From VAZQ01 sp963817135 (lineage in GTDB: Bacteria; Pseudomonadota; Alphaproteobacteria; Rhizobiales; Xanthobacteraceae): DNA of 64,000 nt. The DNA lies in NCBI GenBank assembly GCA_963817135.1, contig CAWFNG010000017.1, positions 1 through 64,000 of the forward strand, written 5' to 3'. The position numbers and the translations under genes are program-made. Positions 54,294 to 63,078 of this stretch are shown here, in pieces. Below the pieces are notes generated by a model, which did not search any database, was not told the DNA's origin, and was given only the letters and a program-made list of their open reading frames with translations. Numbering within the stretch: position 1 is the stretch's first letter; the number at the start of each line of letters is the position of its first letter.

Positions 54294-55283
54294 ATGCAAT
54301 TCGATCGATTGAAGCGGCGCGAGTTCATCACGCTGGTTGGCGGCGCGGCGGCGTGGCCGCTTGCGGCGCGCGCGCAGCAGTCGCCGATGCCGGTGATCGG
54401 ACTCATGGGTTCGGGTTCGGCTGCGGCACAGAGCCATTTGACCGGCGCTTTTCTGAAGCGCTTGCGTGAGCTGGGCTGGACGGAGGGCCGCGACCTAAGG
54501 ATAGAGTATCGCTGGGGCGAGGGACGCACCGAGCGCTTTGCCGAGATCGCGGCGGAGTTTGTCCGGCTCAAGGTCGATCTGATACTCACACACAATACGC
54601 CGCCGACGCTTGCGGCGAAGCAGGCGACATCGGTTATTCCAATCGTGTTCGCGACGGCAGGCGACCCCGTTGGCACCGGTATTGTGGCAAGTCTGGCGCG
54701 ACCGGGCGGCAATATCACCGGCCTGTCGGGTCAGGCAGCCGATACAGCGGGCAAGCGCGTCGAACTTTTGCGTGAGCTTATCCCCAATTTGCGGCGATTT
54801 GCTATCTTGGCAGATATTGACAGCCCACTCACTGCTCGCGACATAGATGAAACCCGGGGAGCAGCACGTACTCTCGCGCTCGAAACCGACGCGTTCGAAA
54901 TCCGGCGACGGGAAGATATTGCTGTCGCTTTCAAAGCGCTCCAGGGACGCGCACAAGCGTTGTACGTCTCGACCGGCCCGCTCGTTTTCTTGAACCGGAT
55001 GCGCATCAATGCCTTTGCGCTCGCGGCGCGACTACCAACGATGCACGGTGTACGGGAGCCGGTCGAAGCAGGCGGTCTCATTTGCTACGGACCGAACTGG
55101 CCACTCATGTGGAGGCACGCCGCTGATGTGGTGGATAAGGTTCTGCGTGGCGCGAAACCGGCCGACATTCCGGTCGAGCAGCCGACCAAATTCGATCTTG
55201 TCGTAAACCTCACCACGGCCGAAGCGCTCGGCCTCACTGTGCCTCCCTCGCTACTCGCCCGAGCCGATGAGGTGATCGAGTAA
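54294..55283 (+). CDS. Orphan PF04392 solute-binding protein
   Basis: Intact receptor, 329 residues, from ATG 54294, six bases after GAGGGG; the ATG at 54288 is too close to the ribosome site. Tat leader LKRREFITLVGGAAAWPL, cleavage after ARAQQ. Similar in type to the genes at 2840 and 9203 (LRELGWTEGRDLRIEYRW; DIPVEQPTKFDLVVNLTTAEAL). Tail LLARADEVIE. The IS110 transposase gene is divergent 170 bp upstream. Confidence 0.9.
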   Translation: MQFDRLKRREFITLVGGAAAWPLAARAQQSPMPVIGLMGSGSAAAQSHLTGAFLKRLRELGWTEGRDLRIEYRWGEGRTERFAEIAAEFVRLKVDLILTHNTPPTLAAKQATSVIPIVFATAGDPVGTGIVASLARPGGNITGLSGQAADTAGKRVELLRELIPNLRRFAILADIDSPLTARDIDETRGAARTLALETDAFEIRRREDIAVAFKALQGRAQALYVSTGPLVFLNRMRINAFALAARLPTMHGVREPVEAGGLICYGPNWPLMWRHAADVVDKVLRGAKPADIPVEQPTKFDLVVNLTTAEALGLTVPPSLLARADEVIE

Positions 55284-55459
55284 AGGGTTCTTGCTGCATC
55301 TGCTCACGTCAGCAATTGGCACTTTCCTGCCAACAACTACGATGCACCAACCAGTTGAATTTGCGTCCGCTTACTGGGGCAGTGCTGTCATAGCTTCTCG
55401 GGCGGCTATGAGCGGTGCCGTCTCTTGATGACCCACAACGGTGGTCCGATCCGATCAGC

Positions 55460-55710
55460 GTTCTGGGGAACGACCAGAATATCCGAGAACAGGATTGCTG
55501 CATCGAATTGGAAGCGGCGTACCGGTTGAAGCGTTACTTCCGCTACCAACCGCGGAGTTAAGCAAAGCTTGAGGAAGTCGCCTGCCTTCGCACGAACCGC
55601 ACGGTATTCCGGCAGATAGCGTCCCGCGTGCCGCATCAGTCACACCGGCGGAGGCCTGCGGCAATTCCTACCAAGACATCAAGCAGCGGTTTATCAACGC
55701 ATTGGCTCAG
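55460..55710 (-). pseudogene. hemE: N-terminal fragment of uroporphyrinogen decarboxylase
   Basis: Minus-strand text reads DKPLLDVL in one frame, then PPPV-stop-LMRHAGRYLPEYRAVRAKAG and FLKLCLTPRLVAEVTLQPVR, RFQFDAAILFSDILVVP in another: the first 80 or so residues of HemE. There are at least one frameshift and a Trp-to-TGA change before LMRHAGRYLPEYR. After DILVVP the homology ends in unrelated spacer. A functional hemE must be elsewhere, since haem synthesis is normally essential. Confidence 0.8.
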
Positions 55711-55746
55711 CGTATCGGGACGTGGAACGTCCGCGCGAGGGATGGG

Positions 55747-56724
55747 CTAGCCCGCTTTAATATTGAGCGCGCGGATCACTTTGGCCCATTTTTCGGTTTC
55801 GTCTGCAATGAATTTGCCGAAGTCGGCCGGTGATAGCGCAAACGGAGTGCCGCCGAAGTCGGCAATCCGCGCCTGCAACTTGGGGTCGGCAATGCCCGCA
55901 TTGATCTCCGTGTTTAGCTTGTCGATGACCTCGGCAGGCGTGCCCTTTGGCGCACCCACGCCGTACCACGCGCTCACCTCGTAGCCTGGGACAAACTCGC
56001 CTATGGCCGGAAGGTCCGGAAGCGCCTCTGAGCGCATCGTGGTGGTGACTGCGAGTCCTCGCAGCTTGCCGGTTCTGATAAACTCGATCGCTGAGGGTAG
56101 CGAGGCGACCGATACCTCCACCTGTCCGCCAAGCAAGGCCGTAAGTGCAGGGCTGTTTCCGCTAAAAGGCACATGGACTAGGTTGACACCCGCCATCGTC
56201 TTGAACAGTTCTCCGGCGAGATGACTGATAGACCCGACTCCAGGCGAGGACATGTTGATCTTGCCTGGATTGGCCTTTGCATAAGCGATCAGCTCGGGAA
56301 TCGTCTTGGCTGGGAACGATGGATTCACCAGCATGGCTTGGGGTTGCCGAGTGATGCTCGCAACCGGCGCGATATCGCGGATGAAATTGAAATTGAGCTT
56401 TGGGTAGAATGTGGTGTTGATTGCGTTTGTCACGCCGACCAAAAGGAGAGTATAGCCATCAGCGGGCGCATTCACGACGACCTGGGTGGCGATATTGGTG
56501 GCCGCGCCCGGCCGGTTCTCGATGACGAATGGCTGGTCAAGACGCTCCGACAGCCATTGCCCCATCAACCGCGCAACGATGTCGTATCCGCCGCCCGCGG
56601 CAAAGCCGACAATGATGCGCACCGGCCTCGTCGGATACGCTTGCGCCCGTGCGATCCGCGATACGGAAGGCAGCGCGGCAGCGCCGGCTGCCAGATGCAG
56701 AAAATGACGACGGCGAAGTTTCAT
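55747..56724 (-). CDS. Bug-family receptor, orphan
   Basis: 325 residues with a Tat-like leader (KLRRRHFLHLAAGAAALP) and mature start YPTRPVRIIVGFAAGGGYD. Blocks ENRPGAATNIATQVVV, ADGYTLLLVG, HVPFSGNSPALTALLGGQV and TPAEVIDKLNTEINAG are family hallmarks. Carboxylate-binding receptor without TctAB. Divergent from a second Bug gene at 56944. Confidence 0.9.
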   Translation of the reverse strand: MKLRRRHFLHLAAGAAALPSVSRIARAQAYPTRPVRIIVGFAAGGGYDIVARLMGQWLSERLDQPFVIENRPGAATNIATQVVVNAPADGYTLLLVGVTNAINTTFYPKLNFNFIRDIAPVASITRQPQAMLVNPSFPAKTIPELIAYAKANPGKINMSSPGVGSISHLAGELFKTMAGVNLVHVPFSGNSPALTALLGGQVEVSVASLPSAIEFIRTGKLRGLAVTTTMRSEALPDLPAIGEFVPGYEVSAWYGVGAPKGTPAEVIDKLNTEINAGIADPKLQARIADFGGTPFALSPADFGKFIADETEKWAKVIRALNIKAG

Positions 56725-56814
56725 GGCGTTCCTCGGATCGGCGTGTCGCAGCAGCGCTTCGCGGGCAGGTAGACGGCAGTCGGAAATTTCTTAGGATGCA
56801 CTGCGATCATTTTG

Positions 56815-56880
56815 ATGCGGCGCGAGTTCATCACGTCATTCGCAGCGCAACGCTGCGTGGGCGCTTGCGGTGTGGGTGCG
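56815..56880 (+). pseudogene. Relic of an SBP Tat leader
   Basis: ATGCGGCGCGAGTTCATCAC (MRREFIT) is nearly the same as the start of the SBP gene at 239. It continues with decayed GCAGCGCAACGCTGCGTGGG and GCGCTTGCGG where paralogues read GGCGGCGCAGCGGCGTGGCCGCTTGCGG-like text. It has no coding continuation. It sits between two Bug genes. Confidence 0.65.
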
Positions 56881-56943
56881 ACACTTGTGCAAACCATACC
56901 CCATTAGCATAGGTCGGGGCGGTTCATTAAAGAGAGAGACTGA

Positions 56944-57915
56944 ATGCAGCTCATATATCGCTCGTTTATCACTTTTCTGCTTGCGCTCACCAGCGCGCCA
57001 GCTGTCGCCCAGTATCCCATCAAGCCGATCACCGTTATCGTGCCCTTCGCCGCTGGAGGGCCTACGGATGTAGTTACCCGCTTGATCGGTGACCATATGT
57101 CGCGGACGCTCGGCCAGACGCTTGTAGTTGAGAACGTCGGAGGTGCCGGTGGCACCATCGGAATGACCCGCGCCGCCCAGGCACAACCGGATGGTTACAC
57201 CATCGCGGTCGGCAACATGGGAACCCAGTCCGCGGCGCCTGCGCTCTATCCCAATCTCAAGTATGACCCGGCAAAGAGCTTCGCACAGATTGGTATCGTC
57301 AACTATACGCCGCAAGCAATCGTAGCGAAGAAGGCGACAGCGGCGCAGAACCTCAAAGACTTCGTTCGCTATCTTGAGGACAACCAAACCAAGATGAACT
57401 ACGGACATGCCGGCGTCGGCTCGATCTCACATGTGGCCGGGCTCCTGTTCAACGCGAAGTTCGGGATTAAAGCGAACTTCGTACCCTATCGTGGGACCGG
57501 CCCTGCCCTGCAGGACCTTGTCGCCGGACAGATCGATTATATGGTCGATCAGTCGCTCAATGTCATTCCGCAGATCAAGGCCGGCAGCATCAAGGTCTAC
57601 GCCATTGCCGCGCCCGAGCGGTTGGCAAGTTTGCCGGACGCGCTAACTACCGGAGAAGCCGGTGTGGATTTCATCTTCAGTGCCTGGAATGCCATGGTCG
57701 CACCCCAGGGCATGTCCAAGGAAATCGTCGCGAAGCTTGTCGACGCGCTAAGCAAGGCGCTCGACGATCCAGCGGTACAGGCACGCTATGTGGAGCTTGG
57801 CAGTTCGGCGCCGAAGGCGGCCGACCGTGGCCCCGCTGGTCTGCAGAAGCTGGTCGAAAGCGAAGTCGCGCGCATTACGCCGGTCATCAAGGCAGCGGGA
57901 GTGACGGCGGATTGA
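56944..57915 (+). CDS. Bug-family receptor, orphan
   Basis: 323 residues. Sec-type signal peptide (RSFITFLLALTSAPAVAQ) rather than Tat, and mature start YPIKPITVIVPFAAGGPTD. Typical blocks: ENVGGAGGTIGMTRAAQA, QPDGYTIAVGNMG, GHAGVGSISHVAGLLFN and FVPYRGTGPALQDLVAGQI. Less like the other three Bug proteins here, so not a local duplicate. ATG follows AAAGAGAGAC. Confidence 0.9.
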   Translation: MQLIYRSFITFLLALTSAPAVAQYPIKPITVIVPFAAGGPTDVVTRLIGDHMSRTLGQTLVVENVGGAGGTIGMTRAAQAQPDGYTIAVGNMGTQSAAPALYPNLKYDPAKSFAQIGIVNYTPQAIVAKKATAAQNLKDFVRYLEDNQTKMNYGHAGVGSISHVAGLLFNAKFGIKANFVPYRGTGPALQDLVAGQIDYMVDQSLNVIPQIKAGSIKVYAIAAPERLASLPDALTTGEAGVDFIFSAWNAMVAPQGMSKEIVAKLVDALSKALDDPAVQARYVELGSSAPKAADRGPAGLQKLVESEVARITPVIKAAGVTAD

Positions 57916-58466
57916 CAATGACCGCCACTATTCGGGTCTCGATCTGGTACTGGATTGGACTCAGGCCTGGGCGGACCCGACTAGTAGCCTCTCCGAAGAA
58001 AGCTACACCAATTCCCTGACCGCGTGGAGGGATGCCAATGTCTCCTCCTGTGTAGGTTTTCGAACGCCGGGATGACGAGCCTCTCCATGCGCTCATGCGG
58101 CCGGCGTTCGAAAAGCGCCAAGGCACGAAATCGCGGCGGGAGATAGTGCGGCAGCGGTGCCGCGGGCTCTTCTATGGGGATTTGTCCACGGCGCGTGAGT
58201 TGAAGGCGGGGTGACTTACGAGGGCTATCGGGCTCGAACGGCAGCACAACTTAAACGATCTGGCCCGAATATTGCTAAACGGGGATTTGATGCTTTGTCG
58301 CACCTTGTGATCTCAATGAGTTAGATGTGGCAAAAAAAGCAAGCTCGACAACTTCTGCGCGATGAGCTTCACGAGAAGCTTTAGACGACAGCATAGAGCG
58401 AACTGATTCTCGAAGAACTGGAAAGTCTCGGGTTGCTGCGCAGCAGAGCCTATTCGGAAAAAGCCG
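57916..58466. other. Intergenic stretch with an inverted repeat
   Basis: It holds the 14-bp inverted repeat at 58057-58114; otherwise no gene. Composition turns AT-richer from about 58240 toward the next gene. Confidence 0.45.
58057..58114. repeat. Perfect 14-bp inverted repeat
   Basis: TTTTCGAACGCCGG, 30 bases, CCGGCGTTCGAAAA. It lies 140 bp beyond the Bug gene. Too long and widely spaced for a classical terminator; a mobile palindromic repeat or binding site is likelier. Confidence 0.6.
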
Positions 58467-59783
58467 ATGACTATTCTTGATCCGGAGCCGAGGGCCATTC
58501 TTTCGGCTATCACCGAAATAGCCCTGATCGAAACCGGCAGTAGGTCAGCCCTCGAGCGATGGCAACAAATACAGCTTCGCAATCTTGTCAATCACGCCAC
58601 CCAACGCTCGGCCTTCTGGCGAGCGCGGATTGGGGGCAGGAAAGCTTCCGATTTCGATCTTGCCGCGTTGCCTATACTTACGCGGCAGGATTTGCGCACA
58701 CAGGTCCTCTCGGAAGGCCCGCTGCTGCGGCCCGCGGATGGGCTTTTGACCAAAGCGCATAGCACATCGGGGTCGACGGAAGTCCCGGTGCAGTTCTTTG
58801 CTTCCGATGTCAATGGCAATTACAATACCGTCAGGAGCCTTGCTCAATTTTTCCTGGAGGGACTTGATCTATCACTCAATCGGACTAAATTTGTATATAA
58901 TAATGGTATCGCTAAAGATGATATTTACGTACAACAAAATGAAACCTGGATCGGCTCGTTGTCGACTGTCTTTAAATCAGGCAAAAACAAAGACATCCAT
59001 TATTTCCAGTTGGCCAAGTAGGTTCCCGAGAAGATCATTTTAGAGCTGAAAAAAGATGACGTGGGATATTTGGTAACCACTCCGTCAACCATCGACGCAA
59101 CTTTCAAGTCCTTTGACCTCCATTTTCTAAAGGCAGCAAAAACTGCAATGTGGATATCGAACGGTGAAAAGGCTGAGCCAAATGTTATTGAGGCGTTTGC
59201 CAATCTGGCCATCTCTGTTCGGGCGAACTATTCATCGGAAGAGGTGGGTATGATTGGGGCCGAGTGCAGTAAGTTTCCCGGTTACTATCATGTTGCCACC
59301 AGCAATGTCATAGTCGAGGTTATCGATCGGAGAACTGAAATCGATGGGATGAGATTTGGGAAGGTTCTCGTCACCAATCTGCATTCGTATGCAACGCCTT
59401 TCATCCGTTACGACTTGGGTGACCTTGCCTGTCTTCGCGGGAAATGTCCGTGCGGCCACAACGGGCCTGCAATTCATAATCTGCTCGGTCGGGCGAGCCG
59501 CATTGTCAAGCACCGTGACGGTCGATTGTCCCCTTTTCGGGTCCAAGTGAAGGATCTGATGCCGCTTGCCAATTTCACGGAATGTCGCATTAGGCAGACA
59601 ACATTCGAGACGATCATTATTGAATTAGGCGGCCGTTCTGAATTAAGGGCGGACGAGGTCAGTGCTATTACTACTTTGGTGCAGGAGCGAACGGAACCGG
59701 AATTCAACATCGAGGTGAAAGCCTGCGAGGAAATCGATTGGGGGCAGAGCCGGAAAAGGCCTGGTTTCCGTTGCGAGATTTAA
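58467..59783 (+). pseudogene. PaaK/CapK-like adenylate-forming ligase with in-frame stop
   Basis: A 438-codon frame interrupted once, by TAG at 59019-59021 (FQLAK-stop-VPEKIILELKKDD), where GAG would give Glu. The first half has the phosphate loop TSGSTEVPVQFF; the second has SYATPFIRYDLGDLACLRG, the paired Cys of CPCG, and HNLLGRASRIV, all typical of phenylacetate-CoA-ligase relatives. These activate carboxylic acids as AMP esters. Base composition is clearly AT-richer than the flanks, suggesting horizontal origin. Confidence 0.78.
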
Positions 59784-59909
59784 TGCGATTGATGTCTGGT
59801 TAGGTGATCGGTTAGGTGGCGGCTAATGACTGCTCCTGGGGTGAAGCAGAAGCGCTTCATATGGCGCAGGTCCAAATACAAGCTCCAACCGAGACGAGGA
59901 GATAAACTC

Positions 59910-60911
59910 ATGCGACTCCCTCTCACAGCACTTACATCCATTCTCGTCTCGCTTGGGCTGACCGGCCCGGTGCCGGCACAAACCTCCAAGCCGATCGAGG
60001 TGATCGTCTTCCCTGGCGGTTTCAACTGGCCAATCTGGGTCGCACAGGAGAAAGGCTTCTTCGAGCGCAACAATGTAGCGGCGAAGATCACGCCAACGCC
60101 GAACTCGGTGTTCCAGCTCACGAATCTGATCGACGGCAAGTTCGACATCGCGATGACCGCGATCGACAACCTCATCGCTTACATGGAAGGTCAGGGCGAG
60201 GTGCCCATGGCGCAGACCCCCGACCTCGTGGCGGTGATGGGTTCCGACAATGGCTTCCTGCGGCTCATCAGCGTGCCGGAGGCGAAGAACTATGCCGACC
60301 TCAAAGGCAAGGAGGTATCAGTCGACGCACGCACGACCGGCTATGCCTTTGTCCTTGAAAAGCTCCTCGAGAAAGGTGGGCTCAAGCGTGACGATGTTAC
60401 CTACGTGAAAGCGGGCGGCGTGCTACAGCGGTTCGAGGCATTGCTCGCGAAGAAGCATGCTGCAACGATGCTCATCTCACCATTCGAGGTGGCCGCAGAG
60501 GCCCGCGGCTTCAACCGGCTCGCCAATGCGGCTGAGGTGCTCGGGCACTATCAGGGCCTCGTTGCCGGTGTGCGCCGGCAATGGGCGAAAGAGAACGAGT
60601 CGCAAGTCGTCGGTTTCATCCGTGGCTTTCGCGCCGGTGTCGACTGGCTTTACGATCCCACCAATAAGACCGAGGCGATCGCGATCCTGCGCAAGAACCT
60701 GCCCAACATGGCCGAGGACCTTGCGAATAAGTCCTATGGCATCCTGATGGATCCGAAGGACGGCTTCACGCGCGACGCTTCGATCGACGTCGAAGGCGTG
60801 CGCACAGTGCTCGCTTTGCGCAGCGAATACGGCGAGCCGCAGAAGGAGCTTAACGCCCCGATGAAATACACCGACCTCAGCTATTACGAGAAGGCGAAAG
60901 TAGCCCGTTGA
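59910..60911 (+). CDS. NMT1/THI5-like ABC receptor, orphan
   Basis: 333 residues from ATG 59910, nine bases after GAGGAG; an upstream start at 59826 would mask the signal peptide (LPLTALTSILVSLGLTGPVPAQ). The mature protein starts KPIEVIVFPGGFNWPIWVAQ and contains FDIAMTAIDNLIAYMEGQ and KGKEVSVDARTTGYAFVLEKLL, typical of the NMT1-like (SsuA-type) fold. No permease or ATPase lies within the window on this side. Confidence 0.88.
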   Translation: MRLPLTALTSILVSLGLTGPVPAQTSKPIEVIVFPGGFNWPIWVAQEKGFFERNNVAAKITPTPNSVFQLTNLIDGKFDIAMTAIDNLIAYMEGQGEVPMAQTPDLVAVMGSDNGFLRLISVPEAKNYADLKGKEVSVDARTTGYAFVLEKLLEKGGLKRDDVTYVKAGGVLQRFEALLAKKHAATMLISPFEVAAEARGFNRLANAAEVLGHYQGLVAGVRRQWAKENESQVVGFIRGFRAGVDWLYDPTNKTEAIAILRKNLPNMAEDLANKSYGILMDPKDGFTRDASIDVEGVRTVLALRSEYGEPQKELNAPMKYTDLSYYEKAKVAR

Positions 60912-61416
60912 GTTTACTCTCCCTACTGCCTGACACATCATATCCTGTTCGAGTCACGGCAGTCTGGGCCGCGCGGACGCGTCCTGCGCATGCCACTGCC
61001 TAGAAGCAACTTGGCTCATGTCGTTGGCACTCAAGCGACTGTTTGATGGCAGCTCATTGCGGTCAACAGTGCGAGTATTCCTGGCACACGTGATGTCGTG
61101 TTAGATGGAATGCGCGATAAAGAGAAGTGATGAGAAATGCCGAAGCGAACGAATGTGCTTTTTGAAAAGCTTGACGCTCTTGTCTTCTTGAAGTTTCTGG
61201 ACAAGGAAATGAACGAGGTAGCTCAGGAATTTGTTGCAGGGCGCATTGATAAGGATTGCGAGCAATGCAAACAGCAGCCTCGCCCAGATCATTCCTGCGA
61301 TATTCGAAAAATAGAGTGTGTTGCTTGGTCAGACATCATGCCAGCTTGACCCACAGAGGGTCGGTACCACGACAGCCTGTAGGCACTATCGTACTCGTCA
61401 GCCCAGCGAGCCACCT
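60912..61416. other. Intergenic stretch
   Basis: Two short overlapping frames on opposite strands (61101-61292 minus, hydrophobic; 61137-61349 plus) compete and neither has a convincing ribosome site. Probably non-coding or a decayed gene. Confidence 0.4.
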
Positions 61417-62097
61417 CTATTGCAAGGGTGCTGGTGGAACGAGCGAGGAATGATGATGAATGATGAGCCAATCGTCTCCGCGCCTGGCAATGATGAACGT
61501 GAAACGCGCCAGTCTCAGGACGCGTATTCCTTCTTTCACAAAATCAAATCGGTAAAAGCCTACGGCGGTTACAGCTACGTCGGAAAGCTCAATTAAGTGT
61601 CGGTCCGTGATTGTTACTTGCGTACCGGATTCTGGGGCAGCTTTTAAATACTCGCGAATCATCTCTCTTCCTGCATTCAGCTTAGGACTGGATATGCCAA
61701 GGAAGAGGGCGTCGGTCGCATAGAGCTGTACAATCCCATCAACATTGTTCGCGTTGAAAGCCGCGGTCCAGCGGTCAAGAACGCCACTTGCGTTCGATAA
61801 GGGACTAGCAACACATTCGGCAGGCGTGATATTCGTTGCCTTGGCCATCCGGGCAAAGCAGTCATTGGAGTACGTTACTCGATTTCCGTTTTGATCCGTT
61901 CCGCACACCGGCTGGTAGACTTCGATACAGACTTCTGGCGCAGCGGCTTGGACCTTCCAAATGGAACGGTGCACCGCATTTTGACCAGTAGCAGAGAGTG
62001 TGTTGCCGGCGAATGCATTGTGATTGTCTCCGCCAATCGCAAAGAAAAGCACAGGCAGCGCTAGGCCAATTTTTCGAAGGCGATTAATCCACCGCAT
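61417..62097 (-). CDS. Exported Kazal-domain plus NTF2-like fusion
   Basis: About 226 residues from ATG 62097 (MRWINRLRKIGLALPVLFF); ATG 62106 is the other option. A signal peptide is followed, in the 62106 numbering, by a four-Cys bacterial Kazal-type protease-inhibitor domain at 60-98 (CIEVYQPVCGTD, TYSNDCFARM, PAEC). Residues 105-229 form an NTF2/SnoaL-like domain (VLDRWTAAFNANNVDGIVQL; FTFIIARRGDDWLIIHHHSS). The pairing of inhibitor and ligand-binding cone is unusual. Exported; target unknown. Confidence 0.8.
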   Translation of the reverse strand: MRWINRLRKIGLALPVLFFAIGGDNHNAFAGNTLSATGQNAVHRSIWKVQAAAPEVCIEVYQPVCGTDQNGNRVTYSNDCFARMAKATNITPAECVASPLSNASGVLDRWTAAFNANNVDGIVQLYATDALFLGISSPKLNAGREMIREYLKAAPESGTQVTITDRHLIELSDVAVTAVGFYRFDFVKEGIRVLRLARFTFIIARRGDDWLIIHHHSSLVPPAPLQ

Positions 62098-62281
62098 TTC
62101 TAGCAAGTTTCCCTATCAGTTCTGCGAGCCATCCGATCCGCGTCGCGCATCCTGTCGCACTAAAATGTCTCGATTGTGATAAGGTGCCACTTATGTTCAT
62201 TGATGCCAAGCCTGAGTCGCGTGAGAGAGGTCCAACTCAACGTGATCGTTAAATCTTTGGCCGGCCAGAGTGAAATGATAA

Positions 62282-62710
62282 AGAAAACAAGATGGAACGC
62301 GCATAACTGAGCGACGGTGCGAAGGAGGCATTACGCAGGGCCAAGATCAGCGTCAGTGCGGGAAGCGTGAAGGTGCGGGCCGACCGAAAGGCCGTAGGAA
62401 CGCAATCAAGACCACTGACGCACATACTGGCGTGCTGGCACGGAAGTGGACCTCGCGTCTTGTGCGCGATGCCTGTCTCTTGGCGTTCGGCACCACCGAT
62501 CCGACGCAGCCATCCAACAAGAAGCTGATGACCAAGGATGAATGGCTGCGATTCAACATCATGCGCTTCCTGATGGAGCGTGCTTGGGGCAGAGAACCAT
62601 TGGAAGTGCATATCGAGGTTACGCGCAATGTTAACGTCAAGTACACCCGAGAAGAACTCGCTAAGCTATCTTTGGAGCAAATATCGGCTCTCTGGCGAGA
62701 ACAGGTTCGA
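62282..62710 (+). pseudogene. Fragment of a hypothetical (phage-like) protein
   Basis: The frame opens after TAA at 62279 with no ATG, GTG or TTG before 62432, yet coding-like text (GKREGAGRPKGRRNAIKTTD) begins well upstream, so the start is lost. WLRFNIMRFLMERAWGREPL and VHIEVTRNVNVKYTREELAKL follow. From about 62710 it runs into an antisense SBP relic and ends in nonsense. RREGAGRPKG openings are common in phage-related small proteins. Confidence 0.5.
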
Positions 62711-62762
62711 CCATCAACAAGACTTATTGAGCAACAGCGAACTGCAAGCGGTCGAACTCGAT

Positions 62763-62860
62763 CGGGCGAGCAGCATGGGCGGCACGTCGAGGCCGAGCGC
62801 CTCGGCGGTCTTGACGTTGATGACCAGATGAAATTTGGTCGGCTGCTCGCCGGGGGGAGT
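62763..62860 (-). pseudogene. Relic of an SBP C-terminus
   Basis: Minus-strand reading EQPTKFHLVINVKTAEALGL then DVPPMLLAR is the standard C-terminal block of the PF04392 SBPs. It breaks off before ADEVIE and has no upstream body. Embedded in unrelated sequence. Confidence 0.7.
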
Positions 62861-63078
62861 CCGCGGGACTCGTGCCTTTGAATTGGTGCGACTCTTTTCG
62901 GGGACTGCGACTTTTGCCACAGACGGCTGGCGTAAGAAATAGACAGCGCTCATCATTCACCTATGGGAGGAAGCCCATGAAACGAAACGACGCGCTCGTC
63001 GAGGCAGAGTTTGCCGCAAGCAATCCGGCCAACTGGGCATCGGAGGGCTGAACGCTTTTTCGTCTCATCCGCGCCGCT

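Noticed and set aside
61101..61349. Overlapping short frames on both strands, the minus one hydrophobic
   Set aside because: Neither has a good ribosome site or a recognisable family, and they exclude each other.
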